In this document: positions 50,384-59,741 of the stretch, piece after piece
How the letters are laid out: every line of letters starts with the position of its first letter
How positions within the stretch are numbered: position 1 is the stretch's first letter
Assembly (NCBI RefSeq): GCF_037975215.1
Contig: NZ_CP150239.1
Coordinates: forward strand, 1,464,001 to 1,528,000
Length of the DNA: 64,000 nucleotides
Direction of reading: 5' to 3'
Source of the DNA: Solibacillus sp. FSL R5-0449
GTDB lineage: Bacteria > Bacillota > Bacilli > Bacillales_A > Planococcaceae
Position numbers and translations under genes: made by a program
Notes under the pieces: generated by a model
What the model was told of the DNA's origin: nothing
Database searches by the model: none
The model's input: only the letters and a program-made list of their open reading frames with translations

Positions 50384-50818
50384 ATGACAAATGCTTATGA
50401 TGAATATATGCGTCAAGTAACACAGCCAATGCGTACGGAACTTGAGGGTGCAGGCTTTACACAATTAACAACAGCAGATAGCGTACACGAATTTATGGCT
50501 GAAACTAAAGGAACGGCTTTAGTTGTAATCAATTCAGTTTGTGGTTGTGCGGCAGGTCTTGCCCGTCCAGCTGCTCGTGAAGCGGTAGCAGATGTAAAAC
50601 CGGATCAGCTTGTAACAGTATTTGCTGGTCAAGACCCGGAAGCGACTGCAGCAATGCGTGGATACTTTGATGAAGTACCGCCAAGCTCGCCATCAATGGC
50701 AATATTAAAAGATGGCCAATTAGCGTACTTCATTCCACGTGATCAAATCGAAGGTCATCCAATGGAACAAATCCGTGATCATTTATCAGATGTGTTAAAA
50801 CAAGTATGTGCCGAGTAA
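50384..50818 (+). CDS. brxB: Bacilliredoxin BrxA/BrxB (YphP/YqiW family)
   Basis: 144 residues from ATG 50384, eight bases after AGAGG; the ATG at 50378 is too close to that site. The C-G-C redox motif is at residues 53-55 (INSVCGCAAGLARPAA), followed by VFAGQDPEATAAMRGYF and PPSSPSMAILKDGQLAYF, all conserved in the family. It removes bacillithiol from bacillithiolated proteins, so the host should make bacillithiol. BrxB rather than BrxA is a guess from overall resemblance. It overlaps the following gene by 13 bases. Confidence 0.9.
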   Translation: MTNAYDEYMRQVTQPMRTELEGAGFTQLTTADSVHEFMAETKGTALVVINSVCGCAAGLARPAAREAVADVKPDQLVTVFAGQDPEATAAMRGYFDEVPPSSPSMAILKDGQLAYFIPRDQIEGHPMEQIRDHLSDVLKQVCAE

Positions 50819-51591
50819 CAATCGTCACAACTGCAGGCAGACCGGACGAGCAATCGCTTCAGTTAGCTGAATTTGCAAGTCGGGAATTGCAGGCAAGAAT
50901 TGTTCCGCGCCAAAAACGTTCGGTTCGTAAGCTTTCAGAAGTGTATGATGCCAATGTCATTGTTGCGGGAAAAAATCGTTTTGAATACTATGCGAAAGGT
51001 ACCGAGGCGCCTTTCTTTTTTCATCCGAACTCAGCCGCATTTCGTCTGAAACGTGTCGCCCGGGGTGAAGATGAACCATTACTTTCTGCTTGTGCATTGC
51101 AGGAAGGGGATACATTTTTGGATTGTACCCTTGGGATCGGTGCTGATAGCTTATTGGCTGCCTATGTTGTAGGTGAAAAAGGTAAAGTGATCGGTGTAGA
51201 AGCAGATAAAAATGTGTCGTTTATTGTAAAAACAGGAATGCAAACGTATGATACGACTGAACTTCCATTAACTGCATCAATGCGTAATATCGAAGTCATT
51301 CATTCAAATGCGCTGGACTATTTAAAAAAACAAGAAGATGACAGCTTTAATGTCGTCTACATGGATCCGATGTTCGAGGAAGTCATTGAAGAATCAACGA
51401 ACTTTGAAGCGCTGCGCTATGCCGGTAAGCATTTGACTTTAACGGATGAATGGGTGGCCGAGGCAAAGCGTGTGGCCAAAAACCGTGTCGTGTTAAAGGC
51501 ACATTATAAATCGGACTGGTTTGAAAAATACCAGTTTGAGCGGGATGTACGATTAACAGCTAAGTTCCATTATGGTGTGTATGAAAAATAA
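50806..51591 (+). CDS. RsmJ-like class I SAM methyltransferase (YpiP-type)
   Basis: 261 residues. A central Rossmann domain has DCTLGIGADSLLAAYVVGEKG as motif I, VIGVEADKN, and MDPMF as the catalytic-loop motif (like the DPMY/DPMF of RsmJ). An N-terminal 80-residue extension resembles B. subtilis YpiP. RsmJ methylates G1516 of 16S rRNA; the Gram-positive homologues are presumed RNA methyltransferases. Its start lies within the last codons of brxB, so translation is coupled. An intrinsic terminator follows. Confidence 0.82.
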   Translation: MCRVTIVTTAGRPDEQSLQLAEFASRELQARIVPRQKRSVRKLSEVYDANVIVAGKNRFEYYAKGTEAPFFFHPNSAAFRLKRVARGEDEPLLSACALQEGDTFLDCTLGIGADSLLAAYVVGEKGKVIGVEADKNVSFIVKTGMQTYDTTELPLTASMRNIEVIHSNALDYLKKQEDDSFNVVYMDPMFEEVIEESTNFEALRYAGKHLTLTDEWVAEAKRVAKNRVVLKAHYKSDWFEKYQFERDVRLTAKFHYGVYEK

Positions 51592-51592
51592 T

Positions 51593-51630
51593 AACGTTGG
51601 GGTTCTTTTAAAGAACTTCAACGTTTTTTC
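51593..51630 (+). terminator. Intrinsic terminator after brxB unit
   Basis: AACGTTG..GGTTCTTT and AAAGAAC..CAACGTT form a long stem followed by TTTTTT. Confidence 0.88.
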
Positions 51631-51642
51631 TTAATGCTTTAC

Positions 51643-51659
51643 ATACCCCTTGCAGGTAT
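51643..51659. promoter_or_regulatory. CsoR operator upstream of csoR
   Basis: ATACCCCTTGCAGGTAT is an inverted repeat of the type bound by CsoR (TACCCC around a short spacer with GGGGTA). A nearly identical site precedes copA, which supports the assignment. Confidence 0.8.
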
Positions 51660-51693
51660 GATAATGTGAATTCAAGTAAGGGGGATTGATTGA

Positions 51694-52020
51694 ATGATTC
51701 ATGAAAGCGATAGTCATTTGGAAATACATGAAGAAAGCTGTCGTAAAAGTCATCATCCTGAACCGATAAAAAAAGATTTAACGACGCGATTGAATCGTAT
51801 CGAAGGGCAAATACGCGGAATTAAAGGTATGATTGATAAAGACGTGTATTGTGATGATATCATTACACAATTATCGGCAACCCAATCTGCTTTAAACAGT
51901 GTCGCGAAAATTTTGCTTGAAGGTCATTTAAAGGGCTGTGTCGTAGATCGTCTGAATGAAGGCGATACGGAAGTTTTGGACGAGCTTGTCGTAACTATTC
52001 AAAAAATGATGAAAAAATAG
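51694..52020 (+). CDS. csoR: Copper-sensing transcriptional repressor CsoR
   Basis: 108 residues, all-helical. The Cu(I)-binding triad is C53, H78, C82 (VYCDD and EGHLKGC), and the DNA-contact Arg residues lie in TTRLNRIEGQIRGI. A His-rich 25-residue N-terminal extension (SDSHLEIHEE, SHHPEP) is longer than in many CsoRs. Without copper it should bind the two palindromes in this operon. AGGGGGATTGATTGA precedes the ATG. First gene of csoR-copZ-copA. Confidence 0.95.
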   Translation: MIHESDSHLEIHEESCRKSHHPEPIKKDLTTRLNRIEGQIRGIKGMIDKDVYCDDIITQLSATQSALNSVAKILLEGHLKGCVVDRLNEGDTEVLDELVVTIQKMMKK

Positions 52021-52033
52021 GGAGTGTTCAAGT

Positions 52034-52240
52034 ATGGTAAATGTAACGTTAAATGTTAATGGGATGTCTTGTGGTCATTGTGTGAAATCTGTAGAAACGA
52101 GCGTAGGCGCGTTAGCTGGTGTACAGGAAGTAAAAGTTGATCTTGCCGAGAAAAAGGTATCAGTTGCGTATAACGAAGATGCCGTTACTGTTGAGCAAAT
52201 CAAAGAAACAATTGATGAACAAGGTTATGACGTTGTTTAA
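52034..52240 (+). CDS. copZ: Copper chaperone CopZ
   Basis: 68 residues, a single heavy-metal-associated domain with GMSCGHC (Cys 13 and 16) and the C-terminal strand pattern TIDEQGYDVV. It carries Cu(I) to CopA in the cytoplasm. Thirteen bases after csoR with its own GGGAGTG ribosome site. A small hairpin terminator and a second CsoR operator lie between copZ and copA, so copA also has its own promoter. Confidence 0.95.
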   Translation: MVNVTLNVNGMSCGHCVKSVETSVGALAGVQEVKVDLAEKKVSVAYNEDAVTVEQIKETIDEQGYDVV

Positions 52241-52261
52241 TTTGAGGTTTTCAAATGATTC

Positions 52262-52293
52262 AGGTTCTCTTCTATAGAGAACCTCTCTTTTTA
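52262..52293 (+). terminator. Terminator between copZ and copA
   Basis: AGGTTCTCT and AGAGAACCT pair around a five-base loop and are followed by CTCTTTTT. Confidence 0.8.
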
Positions 52294-52302
52294 GAAAATT
52301 TT

Positions 52303-52319
52303 ATACCCCCTTGAGGTAT
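52303..52319. promoter_or_regulatory. CsoR operator upstream of copA
   Basis: ATACCCCCTTGAGGTAT matches the site before csoR at 14 of 17 positions and lies just before the copA ribosome site. Confidence 0.78.
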
Positions 52320-52333
52320 AAAGAGGTGAGAAA

Positions 52334-54727
52334 ATGACAAAAGAACTGACATTGCAGGTAACAGGTATGACGTGTGCAGCATGTTCGGCAAGGATTGAAA
52401 AAGGGCTGAACCGTATGGATGGAGTTGAGTCGGCGAACGTCAATCTAGCGGTTGAAAAAGCGGCGATTCAATATGATGAAACGGTTATTAAAGCACACGA
52501 TATCGTGCAAAAGATTCAGGCACTCGGTTATGATGTCGTTAAAGAGAAAGCGGACTTCACAATCGATGGAATGACGTGTGCGGCGTGTTCGGCAAGAATT
52601 GAAAAAGTACTCGGAAAAATGGATGGAATTGCTTCGGCAAATGTGAATCTGGCATTGGAAAAAGCGACGGTCGAATTTAACCCTTCGCAAGTTTCGGTAT
52701 CCGATATTATTGCACGGATCGAAAAGATTGGGTACGGCGCACAGCCCGTCGTTGAAGGAAATCCGGTTGATCATCGCGAAAAAGCGATTCAACGGCAAAC
52801 GATTAAATTCATCTCCGCAGCAATTTTATCATTGCCGCTGTTATGGACGATGGTTGCCCATTTTTCATTTACGAGCTTTTTATATGTACCAGACATTCTG
52901 ATGAATCCTTGGGTACAGCTAGTATTAGCAACACCTGTTCAATTTATTATTGGCTGGCAATTCTACGTAGGGGCATATAAATCATTACGCAGTGGTGCTG
53001 CAAATATGGATGTGCTCGTCGTAATGGGAACGAGTGCGGCTTATTTTTACAGTATTTATCAAATGCTCGCACATCCGAATGGCCATATGCCGCACCTGTA
53101 TTTTGAAACGAGCGCGGTGCTCATTACACTGATTTTATTAGGGAAACTGTTTGAAGCACGTGCAAAAGGCAAGTCTTCGCAGGCGATCAAACAATTGATG
53201 GGCATGCAGGCGAAATCAGCGCTTGTCATCCGTGATGGCGTTGAACAGGCGGTACCACTTGAAGAAGTGCGCATCAATGATATTGTCCGCGTCAAGCCGG
53301 GTGAAAAGATTCCAGTCGATGGGGAAGTCGTTTCCGGAACTTCTGCGGTGGATGAATCGATGCTGACAGGCGAAAGTTTGCCGGTGGAAAAAAACATCGG
53401 AAGTTTCGTTTATGGTGCCACACTGAATAAAAATGGTGCACTGGAAATGAAGGCATTGAAAGTTGGCAGTGAAACAGCATTGTCCCAAATTATTAAAATC
53501 GTCGAGTCGGCACAAGGTTCCAAAGCACCGATTCAGCGTCTTGCCGATAAGATTTCTAATATATTTGTACCGATAGTAGTAGGAATTGCCGTTGTGACGT
53601 TCATGTTGTGGTGGCTGATCGGAGGAGAATTCATTCAGGCATTTGAGGCGACAATTGCAGTACTTGTCATCGCATGCCCATGTGCGCTTGGCTTGGCGAC
53701 ACCAACGTCGATTATGGCGGGTTCAGGACGTGCGGCACAGTTTGGTATTTTATTTAAAGGCGGGGAACACCTTGAACAGACTGGTTTTGTCGATACGATT
53801 GTAGTAGATAAAACAGGTACTGTAACTAACGGGAAGCCGGTATTAACAGATGTAGTCCTGTTTAATGATTTTGATGAGAAGGATGTACTTCGCATTGTTG
53901 CATCAGCAGAAAAACAGTCCGAGCATCCATTGGCGGAAGCAATTGTTGAAGGAGTGTTGAAGCGTGGACTTTCGCTTTCGGCTGTTTCCGGCTTCCAGGC
54001 ACTTCCTGGGCTTGGTATTGAAGCTCAAGTGGATGATTTAGAAGTTGCTGTTGGTACGAGAAAGCTGATGCGAGATCAACAAATTAGTATCGATGAATCG
54101 GTTGAACAGCAACTGATTTCATTGGAACAGCAAGGGAAGACGGCGATGCTTGTTGCGATCAATAAAGAATTTGCAGCAATCATTGCTGTGGCGGATACGG
54201 TAAAAGAAACATCTGCTGAAGCGGTAAAACGTCTGCACGCGCTTGGTCTGAAAGTCATTATGCTTACAGGGGATAATGAGCGTACTGCCAAAGCAATTGC
54301 AGCGGAAGTCGGCATTGATGAAGTCATTGCAGAAGTACTGCCGGAACAAAAGGCACAGCAAATCGAAAACTTGAAACAACAAGGACGAAATGTTGCGATG
54401 GTTGGTGACGGTATTAATGATGCACCGGCACTTGCGGTAGCCAATATCGGGATGGCAATCGGTACGGGTACGGATGTAGCGATGGAAGCGGCGGACATTA
54501 CATTAATTCGCGGGGATCTGAACAGTATTGCCGATGCGATATTAATGAGCCGTAAAACGATGACAAATATTAAACAAAACCTGTTTTGGGCATTTGCCTA
54601 TAATGTTATCGGCATTCCAATTGCCGCGCTCGGTTTCCTTGCTCCCTGGGTAGCAGGTGCTGCAATGGCATTCAGTTCCGTATCGGTTGTGTTGAATGCA
54701 TTACGACTGCAGCGTGTGAAATTGTAA
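52334..54727 (+). CDS. copA: Copper-exporting P-type ATPase CopA
   Basis: 797 residues. Two N-terminal metal-binding domains each with GMTCAAC (Cys 14/17 and about 84/87), eight membrane segments, TGES actuator motif ([11 protein letters not shown]), the CPC ion-site motif ([15 protein letters not shown]), the phosphorylation motif [12 protein letters not shown] and [10 protein letters not shown] hinge. Length is normal. It pumps Cu(I) out of the cell and is induced when CsoR releases the operator. The AAAGAGGTGAGAAA ribosome site overlaps the end of the operator region. Confidence 0.97.
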   Translation: MTKELTLQVTGMTCAACSARIEKGLNRMDGVESANVNLAVEKAAIQYDETVIKAHDIVQKIQALGYDVVKEKADFTIDGMTCAACSARIEKVLGKMDGIASANVNLALEKATVEFNPSQVSVSDIIARIEKIGYGAQPVVEGNPVDHREKAIQRQTIKFISAAILSLPLLWTMVAHFSFTSFLYVPDILMNPWVQLVLATPVQFIIGWQFYVGAYKSLRSGAANMDVLVVMGTSAAYFYSIYQMLAHPNGHMPHLYFETSAVLITLILLGKLFEARAKGKSSQAIKQLMGMQAKSALVIRDGVEQAVPLEEVRINDIVRVKPGEKIPVDGEVVSGTSAVDESMLTGESLPVEKNIGSFVYGATLNKNGALEMKALKVGSETALSQIIKIVESAQGSKAPIQRLADKISNIFVPIVVGIAVVTFMLWWLIGGEFIQAFEATIAVLVIACPCALGLATPTSIMAGSGRAAQFGILFKGGEHLEQTGFVDTIVVDKTGTVTNGKPVLTDVVLFNDFDEKDVLRIVASAEKQSEHPLAEAIVEGVLKRGLSLSAVSGFQALPGLGIEAQVDDLEVAVGTRKLMRDQQISIDESVEQQLISLEQQGKTAMLVAINKEFAAIIAVADTVKETSAEAVKRLHALGLKVIMLTGDNERTAKAIAAEVGIDEVIAEVLPEQKAQQIENLKQQGRNVAMVGDGINDAPALAVANIGMAIGTGTDVAMEAADITLIRGDLNSIADAILMSRKTMTNIKQNLFWAFAYNVIGIPIAALGFLAPWVAGAAMAFSSVSVVLNALRLQRVKL

Positions 54728-54926
54728 AACAACCGGTATTGTGGATAAAGAATCATACTGAGCAAGGATGACAATTAAAATCGAAGTTTAAATTCGCTAA
54801 GAATATTCCAATATAGAATTACAACATGTGTTTTAAAAATTATTGTAGTGGAAACGTACAATGGAAGTGTTAATTCGTATGAAAATAATAGCACTCTAAT
54901 TTCTTAAAATGATTGGGGACAATAAT

Positions 54927-55925
54927 ATGATGGAAGATTCAAAGTTATATGATGTCACGATTATCGGTGGAGGTCCTGCTGGAATGTTTACGGCATTCTA
55001 CGGTGGCATGCGCCAGCTTGAAGTGAAGTTAATTGAAAGTCTGCCACAATTAGGCGGGCAGCTTGCAGCACTTTATCCGGAAAAATATATTTATGATATC
55101 GCAGGATTTCCTAAAATCCGTGCACAGGAACTTGTCAATAATCTGAAGGAACAAATGTCGGCTTTTGATCAGGCAATCGTAACTGATCAAAGTGCTGAAG
55201 CCATTGATAAGTTGGAAGATGGCACATTTAAACTGACAACCAATAAAGAAATACATTATACAAAAACAATCATCATTACAGCAGGCCTTGGTGCTTTCCA
55301 GCCGAGAAAGTTGGAAGTTGAAGGAGCCGATTACTACGAAGGCAAAAACCTTCATTATTTCATCCATAATATCAGTGATTTCAAAGATAAAAATGTTGTC
55401 ATTTTCGGCGGTGGCGATTCGGCCATTGATTGGTCGCTTATGCTTGAGCCGATTGCTAAGAAAGTTACACTTGTGCATAGACGAGATCAGTTCCGTGCGC
55501 ATGAGCACAGTGTAGAAAATCTGTTCAATTCGAGTGTGGAAATCAAAACCCCTTATATGCCGGATGCGTTGGTTGGTGATGAAAATGGCATTCATCAAAT
55601 TGTGATCCGGAATGCAGAAGGAGATAAAGAAACACTTGAAGTCGACGACATCATCGTAAACTATGGGTTTAAATCCTCTTTAGGACCGATTAAAGAATGG
55701 GGTTTAGAAATCGAGAGAAATTCCATTATCGTCAACCCAAAAATGGAAACCAATATCGAAGGAATCTATGCGGTTGGTGATGTCACAACATATGATGGAA
55801 AAGTGAAGCTGATTGCAACGGGATTCGGTGAAGCACCGGTTGCCATCAGTGCAGCGCGGTTGTATATTGACCCGACAGCCAAAAAGCATGTACCGCACAG
55901 CACGGATCTTTTTAAAGAGAAATAG
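54927..55925 (+). CDS. Ferredoxin-NADP+ reductase, thioredoxin-reductase-like (YumC type)
   Basis: 332 residues from ATG 54927 (alternative ATG 54930); TTGGGGA serves as ribosome site, so the longer frame from 54909 is unlikely. The FAD site is [20 protein letters not shown], the NADPH site [17 protein letters not shown], and the second FAD motif [21 protein letters not shown]. There is no CxxC redox pair, which separates it from thioredoxin reductase and fits the YumC/TrxR-like ferredoxin-NADP reductases. It passes electrons between NADPH and ferredoxin or flavodoxin. Confidence 0.92.
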   Translation: MMEDSKLYDVTIIGGGPAGMFTAFYGGMRQLEVKLIESLPQLGGQLAALYPEKYIYDIAGFPKIRAQELVNNLKEQMSAFDQAIVTDQSAEAIDKLEDGTFKLTTNKEIHYTKTIIITAGLGAFQPRKLEVEGADYYEGKNLHYFIHNISDFKDKNVVIFGGGDSAIDWSLMLEPIAKKVTLVHRRDQFRAHEHSVENLFNSSVEIKTPYMPDALVGDENGIHQIVIRNAEGDKETLEVDDIIVNYGFKSSLGPIKEWGLEIERNSIIVNPKMETNIEGIYAVGDVTTYDGKVKLIATGFGEAPVAISAARLYIDPTAKKHVPHSTDLFKEK

Positions 55926-55970
55926 CTGATAGGTTTTCTTCGGTTAATTGAAAGTAGTTACTATGCTGCG

Positions 55971-56003
55971 TACCATTTCCTTAAAGGGAAGTGGTATTTT
56001 TTA
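55971..56003 (+). terminator. Intrinsic terminator of the reductase gene
   Basis: TACCATTTCC and GGGAAGTGGTA pair, followed by a run of T residues. Confidence 0.82.
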
Positions 56004-56115
56004 TTTACTTCTCTTTTTGTTTCTTATTTCATATAATTCACGGCATATGTTACATAATTTTTGTTATAAAGTTATACTTGGTAAAATTAGAAAATATTTA
56101 GGAGGTGTCTAATAG

Positions 56116-56751
56116 TTGAAAAAAATAGTAGTATTCTTAAGTTTGATGTTAATTCTTGTAGCCTGTTCAAATAATAAAGGAGAAAATACTAGTGTAACTA
56201 TTGAAAAAATAAATGCTTCTGCACAGCCTTCCGAAGGTGAAACAGACAAATTAAAAGTTCAAAATGGTGAATTACAAGCAGCTTTAGAAAATACGCAAAC
56301 GCAATTAAACTACAAAAAAGAAGAAGCTGATTATTATCAACAAGTGATCCATGACCTTATTAAAGATTATAGTGATACCGAATTAAAAGATTTAGCACTG
56401 CAATTATGGAATTACCGTTTAGAAATAAACGGAGGGGCTGTTCCGTCAAACGGCATCGTAGAATTACAATCAGACACGATTGAAGTTTCTTTGAAAGAAA
56501 GTCAACCAGCCTATCCGGTTTTGCCGAATGATAATTTTATTCAAGGACAAATTAGCGGGAATTATATCGACCATTTAAAAATGAATTCTAATCCGACTGA
56601 AACCTCTGTTACAGATGGCACCGTTGTTACGGCAATACATTATAAATTCGAAGATGTTAAAGCAGGAACCACTATTTCGTTTACTGTAACCGAAGAATTA
56701 AAAAAGCGGTTAGGACTGGAAACTAATCAAATTTCTATAAATAAACAATAA
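56116..56751 (+). CDS. Lipoprotein with coiled coil, unknown
   Basis: 211 residues from TTG 56116 after AGGAGGTGTC. The signal peptide ends in the lipobox LILVAC (Cys 17). Residues about 40-75 form a coiled coil (LKVQNGELQAALENTQTQLN), followed by a 130-residue domain with beta-rich pattern (GIVELQSDTIEVSLKESQPA). Anchored outside the membrane. No family recognised. Confidence 0.75.
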   Translation: MKKIVVFLSLMLILVACSNNKGENTSVTIEKINASAQPSEGETDKLKVQNGELQAALENTQTQLNYKKEEADYYQQVIHDLIKDYSDTELKDLALQLWNYRLEINGGAVPSNGIVELQSDTIEVSLKESQPAYPVLPNDNFIQGQISGNYIDHLKMNSNPTETSVTDGTVVTAIHYKFEDVKAGTTISFTVTEELKKRLGLETNQISINKQ

Positions 56752-56871
56752 AGAATCGAAATCTAATATGTCAGTATTGACCCCTACCTATTACTTTCTG
56801 AAAATTCCCTTTTTCGTTATGATAGAGTGAGCAGGAAAAATAATGAGAGATACAAAGGGAGTGCCTAAACT

Positions 56872-57678
56872 ATGGAATATATCACGCTTAATAATGGAGT
56901 AAAAATGCCGATTGTTGGTACGGGTACAAATACGTACGGGAAAGTAAATAAAGACTATAACGGTGAATTAAAAAATGATATTCCTGAACTTGAGCAAGCA
57001 CTTGAACTGGGATACCGTTCAATAGATGCAGCGATTAGTTATCGAAACGAAGCGCTTGTTGGGGGGATTTTAGCAGAAAGCACAGTGCCTCGAGAAGAGT
57101 TGTTCATTACGACAAAAGTTCCAGCGAGAGAAGAATATGTTTCTTCAAAGGAAAAGACGCGAGCAGCAATCGATAATAGTCTAAAAAACTTTAAAACAGA
57201 CTATTTGGACCTGCTTCTAATCCATGCTCCGATTGAAGACAAAGAACAGCTTAAAAACACTTGGGAAGTTTTTGAAGAATATTATGAGGCGGGCAAACTT
57301 AAAGCAATCGGTGTTTCGAACTTTAAGAAAAATCATTTGAATGATTTGAAGGGATTCGCGAAAGTGCAGCCGGCCGTTAATCAAATACAAATTAACTTAA
57401 TAGAAAAAAACAAAGAATTACTTGAGACATTGCAAGAAGAGGGCATTACACCTGTAGCGTGGGGGCCGATGAAAACAGAACAACACCAAGATGAAGTGTT
57501 GGAGGAAATCGGTAAAGCATACGGTAAAACTGGTGCCCAAGTGTTATTGAAATACCAGATTGAACGCGGTGTAGTTGTAATCCCGAAATCACACAACCGT
57601 GAAAACCAAGCAGCTAATCTGGATCTTTTCGATTTCGAATTGACTGCAGAAGATGTTGGAAAAATTGAAAATCTGTAA
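56872..57678 (+). CDS. Aldo/keto reductase
   Basis: 268 residues. AKR catalytic residues are visible: Asp/Tyr in LGYRSIDAAISYRNE (Asp near 53, Tyr near 58), Lys in FITTKVPA near 85 and the usual His position in LLLIHAP near 115. The C-terminal cofactor region is VVIPKSHNRENQ. It reduces aldehydes or ketones with NADPH in the cytoplasm. GGGAGTGCCTAAAC precedes the ATG. Substrate unknown. Confidence 0.9.
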   Translation: MEYITLNNGVKMPIVGTGTNTYGKVNKDYNGELKNDIPELEQALELGYRSIDAAISYRNEALVGGILAESTVPREELFITTKVPAREEYVSSKEKTRAAIDNSLKNFKTDYLDLLLIHAPIEDKEQLKNTWEVFEEYYEAGKLKAIGVSNFKKNHLNDLKGFAKVQPAVNQIQINLIEKNKELLETLQEEGITPVAWGPMKTEQHQDEVLEEIGKAYGKTGAQVLLKYQIERGVVVIPKSHNRENQAANLDLFDFELTAEDVGKIENL

Positions 57679-57693
57679 TCTTTAAATTAATTT

Positions 57694-57730
57694 ATCCTAG
57701 TGATATGAATCATATCGCTAGGATTTTATT
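57694..57730 (+). terminator. Intrinsic terminator of the aldo/keto reductase gene
   Basis: ATCCTAG-GATATG and CATATC-CTAGGAT form a stem with one mismatch and a three-base loop, followed by TTTATTT. Confidence 0.85.
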
Positions 57731-57743
57731 TATAGGGGGTACC

Positions 57744-57947
57744 ATGCTGGACAAAGTTTTTAGTTGGCCTATGATTGTGGCATATTTCGTCGTAGGGAAT
57801 ATGTGGATTTTATTACTGATCGCATTTGAAGTGGACAAGGCTTGGATTATTCTGAATCCAATAAATCTTACTTTTGCTTTCAATATCATTTATGGCGTTA
57901 CATATCAGGTGAATTCTAGAAGATCGGATAAAAGATCTTACGATTAA
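57744..57947 (+). CDS. Small membrane protein, unknown
   Basis: 67 residues from ATG 57744 after TAGGGGGTACC; the longer frame from 57705 would begin inside the preceding terminator. Two hydrophobic segments (about 8-26 and 32-52) with a short basic tail (NSRRSDKRSYD). No family recognised. A VOC-family gene follows 35 bases later and is probably in the same transcript. Confidence 0.6.
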   Translation: MLDKVFSWPMIVAYFVVGNMWILLLIAFEVDKAWIILNPINLTFAFNIIYGVTYQVNSRRSDKRSYD

Positions 57948-57982
57948 ATTAAACTATTTAGTAATAGAAAGGAAGGCGTCCA

Positions 57983-58378
57983 TTGTCAACAGGGCTGATA
58001 CATCATATTGAACTGTATGTTTCGGATTTAAAAAGTTCCATCAATTTTTGGGGTTGGTTTTTAGAGGAACTGGGGTATGAGTCTTTTCAATCGTGGGAAA
58101 GCGGACATAGTTGGAAACTCGGAGCTACCTATATCGTATTCGTGCAAGCGGAAGAACGATTTTTGGATGTCCCTTACCATAGAAGTCGCGTTGGTCTAAA
58201 CCATTTGGCTTTCCATGCAAATTCCCGTCAACAAGTAGATGCTATGACAAAAATGTTGGAAAGTAAGGGGGTTAAAATCCTTTATACGGATAAACATCCC
58301 TATGCAGGCGGGGAAAATTATTATGCAGTATTTTTTGAAGATCCTGATAGAATTAAGGTTGAATTGGTAGCTCCATGA
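57983..58378 (+). CDS. VOC (glyoxalase/bleomycin resistance) family protein
   Basis: 131 residues from TTG 57983 after GGAAGGCGTCC. The N-terminal GLIHHIELYVSDLKSSINFW carries the first metal-ligand His, GLNHLAFHANSRQQVD the second half-module, and AVFFEDPDRIKVELVAP the typical final strand with Glu. It forms two beta-alpha-beta-beta-beta modules with a metal centre. Possible lyase, dioxygenase or resistance function; not decidable. Confidence 0.88.
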   Translation: MSTGLIHHIELYVSDLKSSINFWGWFLEELGYESFQSWESGHSWKLGATYIVFVQAEERFLDVPYHRSRVGLNHLAFHANSRQQVDAMTKMLESKGVKILYTDKHPYAGGENYYAVFFEDPDRIKVELVAP

Positions 58379-58380
58379 CC

Positions 58381-58440
58381 TTTCATTTATACGCCATAAA
58401 TGAAAAAGGAACGCCTAATGGATTATAGGTGTTCCTTTTT
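58381..58440. terminator. Tandem hairpins, bidirectional terminator
   Basis: TTTCATTTAT/ATAAATGAAA (five-base loop) is followed at once by AAAAAGGAACGCCTA/TAGGTGTTCCTTTTT with a T-run, between convergent genes. Confidence 0.85.
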
Positions 58441-58462
58441 CACATGTGCTATACAAAAGAAT

Positions 58463-59224
58463 CTATTCCTTGCGCATAATAAAGCTCAAATGTCTGCCTG
58501 TTGAACGGTCCTGTCGGTGGGAAAATCCATCATCGTCCATAAATGTGCACATCCGGTCAATCGTAATATTCTCTTCCGGCACACCTGCAAGCAAGCACTG
58601 CTTCTTCACAGTCAATTGGTTATCGATATGGAATTTATTCGTTTCATTATTCCAGTACATAAATTCGTCCGCATATCCGAGTGCTTTGAATTTTTCCTGC
58701 ACATCGGCATCCACTTCGAATTTTTCCTGGCTGATTGCAGGTCCGATCATTACTTTCACATCACTTAAATCACAATTTTCTTCTTGCTGTAAATGCTGCA
58801 GCAGCTTCAATGTAATTTCCTTAATCGTCCCTTGCCACCCGGAATGAACGGCCCCAATAACATTTGTTTTTTCACTATAAAATAAAACCGGTACACAATC
58901 TGCGGTAAAGCTGGAGATCACGACATTCGGTTCATACGTATACAGTGCATCGGTCTCGGGAACAGCGGATGCATTGTCGATAGCTCCTTTGCCGATTTCG
59001 GATTTTTCCACACGGAAGAAGTTGGCGCTATGTGTTTGATTGGCGCATACAAAATCGGTTAACTCCGTTTGCAGCAGTGAGGCAAGCTGTTGGCGGTTTT
59101 CGATAATATCCGCTTCGTTTTTGCAGACATGGAGTGCCATATTATTGTTCTCGGGAAATGCAGGATCTTTTAATGTTATGCCTAATACGCGTTTTTCATT
59201 ATTTTCATAAAATTTTATCTTCAT
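58463..59224 (-). CDS. pgeF: Peptidoglycan editing factor PgeF / YlmD-type multicopper-oxidase-like protein
   Basis: 253 residues from ATG 59224 after CAGGGGGTGATAAA; an upstream extension is hydrophobic but not conserved. Motifs of the DUF152/YfiH family: CANQTHSANFF with the first His, SSFTADCVPVLFY with Cys, and GAVHSGWQGTIKEI with the second His, forming a zinc/copper site. PgeF in E. coli removes wrongly incorporated L-Ser from peptidoglycan precursors; members also show purine nucleoside phosphorylase or adenosine deaminase activity. In B. subtilis ylmD lies near sepF, but that neighbourhood is absent here. Confidence 0.9.
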   Translation of the reverse strand: MKIKFYENNEKRVLGITLKDPAFPENNNMALHVCKNEADIIENRQQLASLLQTELTDFVCANQTHSANFFRVEKSEIGKGAIDNASAVPETDALYTYEPNVVISSFTADCVPVLFYSEKTNVIGAVHSGWQGTIKEITLKLLQHLQQEENCDLSDVKVMIGPAISQEKFEVDADVQEKFKALGYADEFMYWNNETNKFHIDNQLTVKKQCLLAGVPEENITIDRMCTFMDDDGFSHRQDRSTGRHLSFIMRKE

Positions 59225-59312
59225 TTTATCACCCCCTGTACTATACCCGTAAAAGCAAATTTTGTATAGGCAAATGGTGTTTGGTATAATGATGAAAAAT
59301 AGGGGGAATGTG

Positions 59313-59741
59313 ATGAAGAGTTGGCAAATCATTTTAACAGGTTTTTTACCTTATGTCATGGCGGTCATTGCCTTTATCGCATTTTCATTGCCTTATGTGA
59401 ATCATATGTTCACATTCGGAACGGCCGCGTCCATTATCATTTATGTTTTGCCGATTTATTTTTTTGTCGTGATTCCCTGGTATTATGTCCTGTACATCAT
59501 GCGTAAAAATTACAGTAAACGGGCACTTTACTTAACAAGCTTTGTTTTTTGTTTTCTGCAGCCAGTCGTATTCGGATACTTTATGAAAGCACCTATTGGC
59601 AGTGAGAAATTCTTATTTTTTGTATCACCACCGTTAATAGTAGGTATAATGGTTAGTACATTGTGTATTAACTGGTTTTATAAGGAAGATTTGCAGCAAG
59701 CGACAAATGGAAGGGGAGAGCCTATTGGAATTGACGATTGA
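59313..59741 (+). CDS. Integral membrane protein, unknown
   Basis: 142 residues from ATG 59313 after AGGGGGAATGTG. Four hydrophobic segments (about 5-27, 33-58, 70-90 and 98-120). No family recognised. Its 3' end overlaps the RNase H-like gene by 17 bases, so the two are translated together. Confidence 0.65.
   Translation: MKSWQIILTGFLPYVMAVIAFIAFSLPYVNHMFTFGTAASIIIYVLPIYFFVVIPWYYVLYIMRKNYSKRALYLTSFVFCFLQPVVFGYFMKAPIGSEKFLFFVSPPLIVGIMVSTLCINWFYKEDLQQATNGRGEPIGIDD

Noticed and set aside
53059-53515. Antisense ORFs inside copA and other long genes
   Set aside because: Overlapping minus-strand frames inside well-supported coding genes have no ribosome sites or recognisable products and are codon-bias shadows.
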